Assembly (NCBI GenBank): GCA_021818985.1 | Contig: JAKASO010000006.1 | Location: forward strand, 27,195-91,194 | DNA: 64,000 bases | Reading direction: 5' to 3' | From: a bacterium | Lineage (GTDB): Bacteria > SZUA-79 > Acidulodesulfobacterales > Acidulodesulfobacteraceae | Shown: in pieces, positions 9,208 to 18,381 of the stretch | Position numbering within the stretch: position 1 is the first letter of the stretch | Layout of the letters: each line of letters begins with the position of its first letter | Made by a program: the position numbers and the translations under genes | The notes under the pieces: generated by a model | The model's input: the letters and a program-made list of their open reading frames with translations, nothing else | What the model was told of the DNA's origin: nothing | Database searches by the model: none

Positions 9208-10047
9208 TTATTCTGTCCGCACCAAAAATATATTGTCTATAAGCCTTACTCCTGACAATCTGACGGCTGAAAGAAGAATATCCCCGTTTTCTGTCGCCTT
9301 TTTTTCATAAGCCAGTTCTTTATCCATAATCTTGACATAATCAATATGAAACCCGTTTTTTATTAGTTCTAAGGTTGTAAAAAGCGTCAATTTTTCTGCC
9401 GATATCTCTCCCGAATTAAATAAAGAGGCGGTATTGGACAATATTTTATAGAAATTGCAGGCGTGTTTCCTGTCTTTTTCATTTAGATACAGGTTCCTTG
9501 AACTTAGGGCAAGGCCGCCTGTATCCCTAACCGTCGGCACCGGCACTATTTTTATGTCAGGATAATAATCTTCCGCCATTTTTTTGATCATAATATACTG
9601 CTGGTAGTCTTTTAGCCCGAAAAAGGCAAAGCTGGGGTTTATTGCCGAAAAAAGCTTCATTATTATTGTAAGGACGCCCTGGAAATGTCCCGGCCTGAAT
9701 AAACCGCAAAGGATGTTTGAAAGATAAGGATTAACGACGAACGTGGCGGTTTCGGCTGTTATATTTTCTAAAGGAATAAAAAGAATATCCGCTTTAAGCT
9801 CTTCCAAGAATTTTATATCCCCATCATTATCCCGTGGATATGTGTCGTAGTCTTCGCCTTTGCCGAACTGCAAAGGATTGACGTATATTGAAACTATCGC
9901 CTTTCCGTATTTTAAAGCTTCTTTTATAAGTGCTGCATGACCTTCATGAAGTTTGCCCATTGTCGGAATGAACGATATTTTTTCACCAGCTTTTTTTAAC
10001 TCTTTGTTTAAAGCTTTAATCTCTTCAATTTTGTTGACAATTTTCAT
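9208..10047 (-). CDS. panC: Pantothenate synthetase PanC
   Basis: A 279-residue ATP-dependent enzyme joining pantoate and beta-alanine to make pantothenate, the precursor of coenzyme A. The nucleotidyl-transfer motif PTMGKLHEGH near the N-terminus contains the HIGH-type histidines, GLKDYQQ lies mid-protein, and LALSSRNLYL is the KMSKS-equivalent loop. The ATG at 10047 matches family N-termini; a TTG at 10068 would add 7 residues. It is on the minus strand with the amidohydrolase and panD, so panD supplies its beta-alanine substrate. The ketopantoate genes panB and panE are not in the window. Confidence 0.95.
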   Translation of the reverse strand: MKIVNKIEEIKALNKELKKAGEKISFIPTMGKLHEGHAALIKEALKYGKAIVSIYVNPLQFGKGEDYDTYPRDNDGDIKFLEELKADILFIPLENITAETATFVVNPYLSNILCGLFRPGHFQGVLTIIMKLFSAINPSFAFFGLKDYQQYIMIKKMAEDYYPDIKIVPVPTVRDTGGLALSSRNLYLNEKDRKHACNFYKILSNTASLFNSGEISAEKLTLFTTLELIKNGFHIDYVKIMDKELAYEKKATENGDILLSAVRLSGVRLIDNIFLVRTE

Positions 10048-10229
10048 TAAATTAATTGAACCGTCCAAATCTTGCGCATTTAAATAAAGCGCTTATGAAC
10101 GCGGTCTGACCCCTCCTTCTTCTGATTTTCTAATTAATAAAATTTTTACCGTTATTACCGTAACCGTACCTAGTAGTTAGCCGAAGCATTTCAGTTTTGC
10201 ACGCTTTTGAGCGTAGGGCAATCTATTGT

Positions 10230-11552
10230 TTAAAATTCTTTCCCGCCTGTTAAAACCTGCAAGATGTCATTATTGTCAAACGATAAAATGTTATCGTATA
10301 TATTATTTTCGCAAAGCATCAATCCCCGCGGTATTCTAAAAATAACAATATCCGCTAAAGCCCCTTTTTTTAAAGTTGCCGTAACCGGCGGCATATTTAA
10401 TACTTTTGCGCCATTTACCGTGGCAATATGGAACAGTTCTCTTGCCGTTACATTGCGGTGGATTTTTTTTGCGTATTTTAATTCATCGAGCATACTTAAA
10501 GAACTGTTTGAATAAAGGCTGTCCGTTCCAAGCGATACGTTTATTCCATTATCTAAAAGCTTTCTTAAAGGGAGAACCCTTGATTTGAAAAAAGCGTTGC
10601 TCCTCGGGCAATGGATAACACTTACTCCCGATCTTTTTATAATTTCTATATCCTTACTGGCTATATAGTTGGCATGGATAATAGATGTCCGGGGAGTCAA
10701 TATTCCGAGCGAATCTAAATATGCGATCGGGGAACGAAAGGTTTCAAAAGGTTTTGAAAATTTCCTTAAATTAAGGTTTGTCAATAGATTTTCTGAAATA
10801 TCCCCTGTTCCTTGCGATATAAATTGGGTTTCTGCTTCGCTTTCGGAGGCATGGATCGTTATATCGAGCCGCCATTTTTTATTTTTCTTTACTATTTTTT
10901 TAAAAAGCTCTTTTGAAACCGAATAGACCGAGTGCGCCGAGATGCCGAAAGAAAATCCGCCGTAAGGGGCGGTCTTTAATTTTAATAAAAAGTTTTGCGC
11001 TTTTTCAAATTCTTCTATTTTTATATCGGATAAAGAAGGATCGAGCCCCCTGATTTCAATAAAACCCTTAATCCTTGGGATATGCGTAGACACTAACGCG
11101 CCGTTAAGCCCCCCTTGCGATATATATTGCATGCCGTCCTGATTGATAGATGCGGATGATAACGCATCGTTAAGGTTTTCAAGAGAAATTATATCGCATA
11201 TTGAGGTAGTCCCCCCTGCGGTTAGTTCACGAAAAGCCTTTTTTCTTAAAATAGCCGTATTTTTCTTACCTGCGGCTTTTCTCAGTTCGATTAAAGAAAG
11301 CACCCATTCGGAAAATATGCGGGGGGTATCGTTTTTTACTTCTATGGTAAGATCGGTATGGGTATGGGTATTGATAAAACCCGGAATTATCAGAAGGTCT
11401 TTACAGGCGCTGCCGTGTTCTTTATCAATAGAAAGTATTTTGCCGCTGGTTTTATCAATGAGCAAGCTTGCATTTTCTATAAAAGGTCCGGTATCGTTCG
11501 TTAAAATATATCTTGCGCGGATTTTCTTCAGCCGGTTGTTATTTAACGACAT
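10230..11552 (-). CDS. Amidohydrolase of the MtaD/SAH-deaminase/aminofutalosine-deaminase group
   Basis: A 440-residue metal-dependent hydrolase with a composite urease-like domain around a TIM barrel. The metal-binding HTHTD motif follows GFINT near residue 70. Later conserved elements include ISAHSVYSV, IIHANYI, CPRSN and SLGTDSLYSNSSLSMLDE. This pattern fits deaminases of 5-methylthioadenosine, S-adenosylhomocysteine or aminodeoxyfutalosine, and the substrate cannot be settled from sequence. The ATG at 11552 overlaps the end of panD by 14 bases, which favours coupling; longer starts would overlap more. A role in the futalosine menaquinone pathway is one possibility. Confidence 0.75.
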   Translation of the reverse strand: MSLNNNRLKKIRARYILTNDTGPFIENASLLIDKTSGKILSIDKEHGSACKDLLIIPGFINTHTHTDLTIEVKNDTPRIFSEWVLSLIELRKAAGKKNTAILRKKAFRELTAGGTTSICDIISLENLNDALSSASINQDGMQYISQGGLNGALVSTHIPRIKGFIEIRGLDPSLSDIKIEEFEKAQNFLLKLKTAPYGGFSFGISAHSVYSVSKELFKKIVKKNKKWRLDITIHASESEAETQFISQGTGDISENLLTNLNLRKFSKPFETFRSPIAYLDSLGILTPRTSIIHANYIASKDIEIIKRSGVSVIHCPRSNAFFKSRVLPLRKLLDNGINVSLGTDSLYSNSSLSMLDELKYAKKIHRNVTARELFHIATVNGAKVLNMPPVTATLKKGALADIVIFRIPRGLMLCENNIYDNILSFDNNDILQVLTGGKEF

Positions 11553-11898
11553 TGGAAATATGGTTTTTATCATCCACATAAACAATGGCCGGTTTTGCCG
11601 TACTTGCTTCTTTTTCATCAAAAAGCGCAAACGAAGCTATGATAATGACGTCATTTATCTGAACAAGACGCGAAGCGGCGCCGTTAACAATAATACTGCC
11701 CGAATTTTTAGGCGCTGGTATCGCATATGTTTCAAAACGTTTACCGTTGTTAATATTCCAGATATTAACCTTTTCATAAGGCAGAATATTTGCTTCTATC
11801 ATTAGTTGCTCGTCTATCAAAACAGACCCTTCGTAATTGAGATTGGCATCTGTTATCCGAGCCCTGTGAATCTTGGATTTAAGTAAAAATTTTAGCAT
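11539..11898 (-). CDS. panD: Aspartate 1-decarboxylase PanD
   Basis: A 119-residue pyruvoyl-dependent enzyme that makes beta-alanine from aspartate. The self-cleavage site is seen as YEGS, Gly24-Ser25, where Ser25 becomes the pyruvoyl group. The N-terminal KSKIHRARIT motif includes the conserved Lys9 and the His11 region, and VNGAASRLVQ with DVIIIASF lies in the C-terminal half. Length is typical. The gene is upstream of the amidohydrolase and panC on the same strand, giving two steps of pantothenate synthesis in one minus-strand unit. Confidence 0.95.
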   Translation of the reverse strand: MLKFLLKSKIHRARITDANLNYEGSVLIDEQLMIEANILPYEKVNIWNINNGKRFETYAIPAPKNSGSIIVNGAASRLVQINDVIIIASFALFDEKEASTAKPAIVYVDDKNHISNVVK

Positions 11899-11956
11899 AA
11901 GTCAGAATATTATAAATATTAAGATGTTTTGAAATTTTTTGAAAGTTAAAAGACAA

Positions 11957-12370
11957 TTAAAAAACACCGGGATTGTTTTTGAAGCCGTAGATGATAAAAT
12001 CTTTAAATTGACTTTTAAGATATTTAAATATCCCATATAACATTAAGTAATTTAAATAAGGTATTAAAAATAAAATAGCAATACCGTCGGTAACAAAGCC
12101 GGGTATAAGAAAAAAAAGTCCTGCAATGTAATAAGATATTATTTTGAGTAAGCTTTTTGATAGCGGCATCCCGTTTACGTAATCCGTTAAAGTGTTCTTG
12201 GACGCATTTATCTTGACCCTCTTTGTTATTAAATAACCGGCTGCGCTAAACACAATCAGTAACAGCGCTGAATAAAAAAAGCCTATCCTGAATGAAACTT
12301 CCACAAATACGAAAATTTCAATGAATAAATAAACTAATAGAGCCAAAAATATTTTAGGAAACACTCCCAT
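11957..12370 (-). CDS. FxsA-family membrane protein
   Basis: A 137-residue inner-membrane protein with three or four hydrophobic segments. The signature FLIPGFVTDGIAILFLIP lies at about residues 90-107 and matches the FxsA family, named for a gene whose overexpression relieves phage F exclusion. Biochemical function is not known. The ATG at 12370 is preferred over an in-frame TTG at 12379. It is the first gene of the minus-strand group, divergent from the heme sensor gene, and is separated from panD by 58 bases. Confidence 0.82.
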   Translation of the reverse strand: MGVFPKIFLALLVYLFIEIFVFVEVSFRIGFFYSALLLIVFSAAGYLITKRVKINASKNTLTDYVNGMPLSKSLLKIISYYIAGLFFLIPGFVTDGIAILFLIPYLNYLMLYGIFKYLKSQFKDFIIYGFKNNPGVF

Positions 12371-12537
12371 AATTAACAAATATTATATATATACTTTATT
12401 ATTTATATATTATATATATATTTATAACAGATGTCAAAGTTTGCAGCAGACTCTAATTCCGGACGAACACGAAGAAAGGGAGGAGTGTTAATCCAGAAAA
12501 TAAAATTTCTACTAGCAATTTTAGGACTTTTTAATTA

Positions 12538-12568
12538 TTGACAATTTGGTTATTTTATGGAATATAAT
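12538..12568 (+). promoter_or_regulatory. Candidate sigma70 promoter for the heme sensor gene
   Basis: TTGACA at 12538-12543 and TATAAT at 12563-12568 are exact consensus hexamers, but the spacer is 19 bases, longer than the optimal 17. The site is about 60 bases upstream of the ATG at 12629. The match of both hexamers in an AT-rich gap supports it; the spacer lowers confidence. Confidence 0.5.
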
Positions 12569-12628
12569 AAGTATGTTTAATATGGTAACCTAAATTAATA
12601 AAAAGATAAAAAGAATGGAGGGGCAGCT

Positions 12629-13549
12629 ATGTTTAAAAATCTTTCTTTAAAATGGAAATTTACTTTAATCATGCTTGTAGTTGGTTTTTTTGCCAACCTT
12701 ACCGTGGCTATCGGCGCTTTATATTTTATCCAGGGTTTTAAGAAAAAAGAATTAATGCGTGAGGCAAACATTGTGCTGGTTGCCGAAAAAGCTGCCAGGG
12801 ATTATACCTCCCAGTCATTAAGGCCGGCTGTTTTGAAAGCGGTGCCTAAAAAATTTGTGATACAGGGAGAATCTGCAACATTTGTTGCTATGGGCATAGC
12901 TAAGAGAATAAGGAAGTTTCTGCCTGACTATATTTTTGCGGAACCCACTTTAAATCCATTAAACTTGGAAAACTTAGCAACCCCTTTTGAAAGAACTGTG
13001 ATATCAAAATTTAAGGCCAATCCGCAGATCAAATCAATAACCGGTTTTCATAAGTCCTACTTTTACGTTATGAAACCTGTTATTGCGCAGAAGGGTTGTA
13101 TGATATGTCACGGAACCCTTAGCGAAATTCCTCCGAATATTAAAACCGCCCTTTTTACAAGATACGGCGATACCCCGGGTCATATTCACGGATTTAACTG
13201 GAAGGTCGGTCATGTTGTAGGCACTATTAGCGTTTTTGTGCCGACAAAATATATTAACGAAGCAGCTATTAAAAATACGATAATTATTGCCATCGCGATT
13301 TTTGGTTTGCCGTTCATAGCTCTTTTAATAGCGCTTTATTTTATAAACAAGGCTATCATAAAACCGATCCATAAAATGACGAATTTAGCCGAAGATGTAT
13401 CTATGGGCAAATCCACAGCAGATTTTGATATTTCTTCTAATGATGAAATCGGCGCTCTTGCCAAATCATTTAATCGCCTTAAACGGAGCTATCTTAAAGC
13501 GATTGAAATGCTTACTCATAAAGGCAGTGATAAAGATAAAGAAAAATAA
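12629..13549 (+). CDS. Membrane c-type heme sensor protein (DUF3365/Tll0287-like) with HAMP domain
   Basis: A 306-residue protein. Membrane helices at about residues 10-33 and 215-238 enclose a periplasmic domain with a CMICH heme-attachment motif (Cys157-His161), the Tll0287-like/DUF3365 arrangement linked to redox or small-ligand sensing. A HAMP linker follows at about 240-292, and the protein then stops. No kinase, cyclase or methyl-accepting domain is attached, so any output must come from a partner. AGGGG lies 8-10 bases before the ATG. The next gene is 119 bases away and belongs to the glucan cluster. Confidence 0.82.
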   Translation: MFKNLSLKWKFTLIMLVVGFFANLTVAIGALYFIQGFKKKELMREANIVLVAEKAARDYTSQSLRPAVLKAVPKKFVIQGESATFVAMGIAKRIRKFLPDYIFAEPTLNPLNLENLATPFERTVISKFKANPQIKSITGFHKSYFYVMKPVIAQKGCMICHGTLSEIPPNIKTALFTRYGDTPGHIHGFNWKVGHVVGTISVFVPTKYINEAAIKNTIIIAIAIFGLPFIALLIALYFINKAIIKPIHKMTNLAEDVSMGKSTADFDISSNDEIGALAKSFNRLKRSYLKAIEMLTHKGSDKDKEK

Positions 13550-13668
13550 CGGTTTAATATAATTGGCTTGAGATATTATATATAATAATTATATATAATA
13601 TAATATAAGGTTCAAGAAATATTTAATAATGGTAAAGAAGTAAAAAAAATAAAAGGAGGCGACTATTT

Positions 13669-14781
13669 TTGAGCAGCGATATCGTTATTATTTTAAGTGA
13701 TAAGGTTAAAATCATTGCCAATTCAGAAAAGAAAAAGGCGGCGTTCTTAAAGATATCGGATAAAACAAAGCGCAAGGCAAGGATCGAATCCTTATATAAA
13801 AAGGCTAACGAAGATTCCAAGGAATTTAACAAAAGAAAACTTCTTGCTACATTTAATCCGGTTATTGGCGGTTTTATATCTTTAAACGGGGATATTTGCG
13901 GCTCTGATAAAAATAATCTGATCAGCCTTGCCGGCGAATTTTTTAATTCGCTCGATAAATATTTTGGGATCAAAGTATTTAATTATATGCTTTACGATAT
14001 CGATAAATTTTCAAAATTTTTTCAATGGGAGGCGCTAAATTACAGTTTTTCCACTCATAAAGTAATCAGGGGCAATTATATTAAAAGCAGGGTTAAAGAA
14101 TTAAATGGGCTGGCAGAAAAAATATTTTCCAGATATGAAACGCATGGAGCCGGCATAAACTGGACTGTAAACGATATTGAAAGTGCAAGCGGACAAACCG
14201 CCGTTAAGAAAAAGATTACAGGAGAATCAGAGGAAGAGGTGCTTAAACCATTTAAACCGGATATTTGGCGCAATATCCAAACCGAGGTTAATCTTATATC
14301 TGCTGCATGGAGTTTATTAAGTCCAAAAGGCATTACCCCGGTGCTTGAACCCGGTATGCCGGCAGAAGTCAATAATGCGAGCTGGATCAGAATCTATTTT
14401 CAAAAGCCGCAGGTTCGCCAGATAACATGGAGACTTAGGCACAATCCTGAAATGAAAAGTGTAAAGCCTCTTGTTAGGGTGTATGCTGATGAAACTATGT
14501 TATGGTATGAGACTTTAAGCTTATTAACTGGAAGCAAATATATTATTTTTCCTGAAAAATTAGAGCTATCGAGGACATGGGCAGAGATAGGTTATATTAC
14601 AGATTCCGGAGAATTCATTTTTGTTGCAAGAACGCCTGTATGGCCGCCTGACTGTTTGTTTAAACCGTCCCCAAATAAAAGCGCTCCGAGAAAAATACCA
14701 AAAAAACTATCTTTAATGGGAGCAACTGAAAGCTTCAAAGCTGGAGGAATTATACCTGGAAGTTTACAGGGAAGCTTATAA
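13669..14781 (+). CDS. DUF4912 domain protein of the glucan cluster
   Basis: A 370-residue protein of unknown biochemical function. The N-terminal half is Lys-rich with no clear family. Residues about 195-345 fit DUF4912: a segment beginning WRNIQTEVNLISAAWSLL, then ASWIRIYFQ, VRVYADETMLWYETL, and WAEIGYITDSGEFIFVARTP. DUF4912 proteins are often encoded beside GH57 glucan enzymes, as here, which suggests carbohydrate binding or regulation. The start is a TTG placed 9 bases after a strong AGGAGG. No signal peptide or membrane helix is seen. Confidence 0.72.
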   Translation: MSSDIVIILSDKVKIIANSEKKKAAFLKISDKTKRKARIESLYKKANEDSKEFNKRKLLATFNPVIGGFISLNGDICGSDKNNLISLAGEFFNSLDKYFGIKVFNYMLYDIDKFSKFFQWEALNYSFSTHKVIRGNYIKSRVKELNGLAEKIFSRYETHGAGINWTVNDIESASGQTAVKKKITGESEEEVLKPFKPDIWRNIQTEVNLISAAWSLLSPKGITPVLEPGMPAEVNNASWIRIYFQKPQVRQITWRLRHNPEMKSVKPLVRVYADETMLWYETLSLLTGSKYIIFPEKLELSRTWAEIGYITDSGEFIFVARTPVWPPDCLFKPSPNKSAPRKIPKKLSLMGATESFKAGGIIPGSLQGSL

Positions 14782-14877
14782 ATCAATTTCTTACAATTTC
14801 TGTTTCTTTGATTATAAAATATAAAATATTACGGATTATATGGATCATAAGAGATAAAGAGAGGTAAAGTGTATTTA

Positions 14878-16548
14878 ATGGAAGCAAAAAAAGCAAAATG
14901 GGTCCCTGTCCTGCATTGCCATCTTCCATTCGTAAAACATCCGGAGATGGCCAAGTATCTTGAAGAAGAGTGGTATTTTGAGGCCGTATCCGAAACATAT
15001 TTGCCGCTTTTGGAGGTTTTTGACGGGCTTGAAAGCGATAATGTAGATTATCATTTGACAATGTCATTAACGCCCACGCTTTTAAGTATGATGGCCGACG
15101 ATTTTTTATCGGAAAGGCTGCAAAATTATATTAATGCCCGTTTAAAAGTGCTCGATGAGGAAGCATACAGAACCCAGGGAGACCCCGATTTTCATCCTGT
15201 TACCCTTTTTTACCGCAAAAGATTTCAGAGATGGGCGGATAAATTAAAAGATGGCGGCGGTAAATATGTTATAAACGAGTTTGTAAAGCATTATAAAAAC
15301 GGACATATAGATATTATTACATCTGCTGCTACGCATGGTTTTTTAATTTTTATGGTGGGCGAACCTGAAGCGATAACAGCCCAGATAAAAGCTGGCATTG
15401 AGACCCATGAGAAGCTTTTAGGGATAAAACCTTCAGGAATGTGGTTGCCGGAGTGCGGCTATACAAATGGTTTTGACGCCATTTTAAACAGGCAGGGATT
15501 GTTTTATACCTTTTTGGACCAACACGGCATCGAAGCAGCTAACCCCGAACCGCCTAATGGATGTTTTTCTCCCATTGTTACACCCTTTGATGTTGTTGCA
15601 TTTGGCAGAGATCCGGAGAGTTCGCGGCAAGTATGGTCGGCTCGTGAAGGATACCCGGGAACGCCTGTTTATAGGGAATTTTACAGGGACGTCGGCTTCG
15701 ACCTTGACCTTCCTCATTTAACGCCCCTTAAACACGGGAGCATAAAGACATTTACAGGTCTGAAATATTATGCGATAACCGGCGATGGAACGTATAAAGA
15801 AGCTTATCGCCCCGGCGCTGCCAGAAGAATGGCGCATGAACATGCCGGACAGTTTGTCTATCACAGGGCGCTGCAGGGAGATTATCTTAAAGAAAAATTG
15901 GGTGAATCTCCGGTGATCGTGTCCATGTATGATGCGGAGCTCTTCGGACACTGGTGGTTTGAAGGTCCATGGTGGTTAGAGGCTGTTTTCAGGCGAATGA
16001 ACGAAAACCCTTCCGTTGAAGCCGTTACGGCTAAAACTGTGGCAACTCAGACTATTACGGAATTAAACCAGGGCAATAAAGCAGGCGGTAAAAAGATTTG
16101 GAGAGCCCAGCCGTCTACTTCAACATGGGGAGGCGGCGGTTATTCCGAAGTATGGCTTAACGGAAAGAATGATGTGATCCAGCAATTTTTATCAGATATC
16201 GCGGCGGTACTTATTGATATTTGTAAAAACAGGTACAGTGAGGTAAAATATAAAAAAGTGTTGAACCAGTGCGCAAGAGAGCTTTTACTTGCCCAGTCAA
16301 GCGATTGGCCGTTTTTACTTTCTACCGGTCAGGCTGTTAGTTATGCAAAACGCAGGGTCAACGCACATCTTATAAGAGCGGAAAGATGCCTGTTGATGGC
16401 AATGGGAACTATACCTTTCGAAAAAAAATGGTTTGATGCTATTTCTTATAAAGATGATATATTTCCGTGGATTGATGCTTTGAGCCTGTATGGAAAAGAT
16501 ATATGTGAAAATGCCGGTATTGATGAAAATAAGGCGGTGGGGCATTAG
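14878..16548 (+). CDS. GH57 1,4-alpha-glucan branching enzyme
   Basis: A 556-residue glycoside hydrolase family 57 protein. The N-terminal motif VPVLHCHLPF, the nucleophile region GMWLPECGY with its Glu, and the acid/base region YDAELFGHWWFEGPWW with its Asp match the GH57 branching enzymes, of which the Thermococcus enzyme is the known example. It would create alpha-1,6 branches in glycogen. A C-terminal helical DUF1957-type region follows (about 430-556). The ATG at 14878 is used; a GTG at 14869 lies closer to the GAGAGG ribosome site and would add 3 residues. Two further GH57 genes follow directly. Confidence 0.88.
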   Translation: MEAKKAKWVPVLHCHLPFVKHPEMAKYLEEEWYFEAVSETYLPLLEVFDGLESDNVDYHLTMSLTPTLLSMMADDFLSERLQNYINARLKVLDEEAYRTQGDPDFHPVTLFYRKRFQRWADKLKDGGGKYVINEFVKHYKNGHIDIITSAATHGFLIFMVGEPEAITAQIKAGIETHEKLLGIKPSGMWLPECGYTNGFDAILNRQGLFYTFLDQHGIEAANPEPPNGCFSPIVTPFDVVAFGRDPESSRQVWSAREGYPGTPVYREFYRDVGFDLDLPHLTPLKHGSIKTFTGLKYYAITGDGTYKEAYRPGAARRMAHEHAGQFVYHRALQGDYLKEKLGESPVIVSMYDAELFGHWWFEGPWWLEAVFRRMNENPSVEAVTAKTVATQTITELNQGNKAGGKKIWRAQPSTSTWGGGGYSEVWLNGKNDVIQQFLSDIAAVLIDICKNRYSEVKYKKVLNQCARELLLAQSSDWPFLLSTGQAVSYAKRRVNAHLIRAERCLLMAMGTIPFEKKWFDAISYKDDIFPWIDALSLYGKDICENAGIDENKAVGH

Positions 16549-16563
16549 GGGATAAAGAAATAA

Positions 16564-18381
16564 ATGAATTTAGTACTATGGTGGCATATGCACCAGCCTG
16601 ATTACAGAACGCCGGATGGGGATTTTATGCTTCCATGGGTTTATCTTCATGCCTTAAAAGACTATATTGATATGCCCTTAAATATTATGTCCGTTTCCGG
16701 CATGAAGGCAAATGTCAATATAACTCCGGTTTTGATTGATCAGTGGCAGGATTACAATTTAAAGATCGAACAAGCCCTTTCGGAATCCGATCGTAATAAA
16801 TCCATAGAGTTATTGCCGAACCGCTTTTTAAAACCTTTATTAATGGATTCTTTCGATGTCGGCTGGCGCCGCTGGATGGCTAAGCATTACAGACAGTCTA
16901 ATCCCGAAAGAATGATAGCAAGATTTGAGCACTATCAGAGCCTTGTCAATATTTCCTCCCAAAATTTTTCATTTAAATATCTTAACAATTCTTTTTACTC
17001 CGATCTTGCGGTGTGGTTTCATCTTGCATGGTGCGGCGAATGGATGAAAAAACACGATGATTTTATAAAATTTTTAATAAAAAAAGAGACCGCTTATACT
17101 CAAGAAGAAAAAAGGTCTTTTTTAAAAAGAATACTTAAGTGGCTTAAATACGGCTTAAGCCTTTACGGTCAGCCGGAGGTTAAAGGCGCTAACTTGCCTT
17201 TGTGGCCGCCTGAGTTTCCGTATCTGATCGAAAAAGAAACCTACCGCAAGCTTTTATCTAAAAATAAAGGCGAATATACCGTTACTCTTACGCCTTATTG
17301 TCATCCTATTTTACCCCTTCTTATTGACATACATTCTGGTGATATATCCGCCCAAATTTCTCAGGTCGAATATGAACCGCTTGATGTGGACGAATACCCA
17401 GAAGGATTTAAAAGCGCTAAAAAACATATCGAAAGGCTTAAATATTACTGGTGGGAAGAAAACTGGGGGGAAGCTTATAATAATAACCTTCGAAACCCAT
17501 TTTCATTAGTAAAAGCAATCTGGCCAGCCGAAGGAGCAATTTCCGAAAAAACACTTGACATGTTCTCGGATGAAGGAATAGAAGTGTGCGCAAGCGGAGA
17601 AGAACTTCTTGCCATGTCTATGGGTGCAAATGTCCATGAATTTGTATCTTTTAAAGGTTGTGCGGTGATGCCGCTTTATCGCGTCTTTAGATGGAAAGAA
17701 ACTCCCTTAAGGATTATCTTCAGGGATTCCGGTCTTTCCGATCTGATAGGTTTTACATATTCTAAATGGAGGGGCGACGATGCCGCAAACGATCTTGTAA
17801 ACAAACTTCATTCTATTGATGATTTTGATAAAGATGCCTGCGTAGCTATCATACTGGATGGAGAAAATGCATGGGAACACTATTATGAGAACGGTTTTTA
17901 TTTTTTAAGGGATCTTTATAGTTTAATTTCGTCCTCTTCCAAGATCAATCCATTATCGGTAAAAGACATTGCTGTAACCGAAAATTGTATAAATCTTGAT
18001 AATATATATCCGGGTTCATGGGTTTACGGAAATCTTGCTATGTGGATCGGCGAAAAGCAGAAAAATGCCGCATGGATTTTGCTTGTAAATGCAAAAAAGA
18101 TGTATATAAAATGGGTTAAAATAGCCGATAACGATGAAAAGATACTAAAAGTCGAAGAACAGATGCTTAAATGCGAGGCTTCCGACTGGTTCTGGTGGCT
18201 TGGTCCGAATAATCCCTTATATATTCAATCTCAGATCGAAAAGGTGTTCAGAAAACACTTAAAAAATCTTTATATTATGATGGGGATAGAACCCCCCTCA
18301 GCGCTGGATAATTCTTTAGCAACGTCTGATTTAACTTTTGCCGAATTGGGGGGGGCCATGAAAAGAGGCAGGAAATCATAA
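16564..18381 (+). CDS. GH57 glycoside hydrolase, amylopullulanase/alpha-amylase-like
   Basis: A 605-residue GH57 enzyme distinct from its two neighbours. It opens with LVLWWHMHQPDYR; the likely nucleophile Glu is in AIWPAEGAIS (about residue 322) and the acid/base Asp in IILDGENAWEHY (about 430). The pattern is that of amylopullulanase-type GH57 enzymes that hydrolyse alpha-1,4 and sometimes alpha-1,6 links. No signal peptide is present, so it should act on intracellular glycogen. It starts 15 bases after the branching enzyme and its stop overlaps the next ATG by 1 base. The exact bond specificity is not settled by sequence. Confidence 0.82.
   Translation: MNLVLWWHMHQPDYRTPDGDFMLPWVYLHALKDYIDMPLNIMSVSGMKANVNITPVLIDQWQDYNLKIEQALSESDRNKSIELLPNRFLKPLLMDSFDVGWRRWMAKHYRQSNPERMIARFEHYQSLVNISSQNFSFKYLNNSFYSDLAVWFHLAWCGEWMKKHDDFIKFLIKKETAYTQEEKRSFLKRILKWLKYGLSLYGQPEVKGANLPLWPPEFPYLIEKETYRKLLSKNKGEYTVTLTPYCHPILPLLIDIHSGDISAQISQVEYEPLDVDEYPEGFKSAKKHIERLKYYWWEENWGEAYNNNLRNPFSLVKAIWPAEGAISEKTLDMFSDEGIEVCASGEELLAMSMGANVHEFVSFKGCAVMPLYRVFRWKETPLRIIFRDSGLSDLIGFTYSKWRGDDAANDLVNKLHSIDDFDKDACVAIILDGENAWEHYYENGFYFLRDLYSLISSSSKINPLSVKDIAVTENCINLDNIYPGSWVYGNLAMWIGEKQKNAAWILLVNAKKMYIKWVKIADNDEKILKVEEQMLKCEASDWFWWLGPNNPLYIQSQIEKVFRKHLKNLYIMMGIEPPSALDNSLATSDLTFAELGGAMKRGRKS

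Noticed and set aside
11143..11805. 220-codon open frame on the plus strand across the amidohydrolase and panD
   Set aside because: Both minus-strand genes have strong family motifs. The plus-strand translation looks like an antisense shadow.
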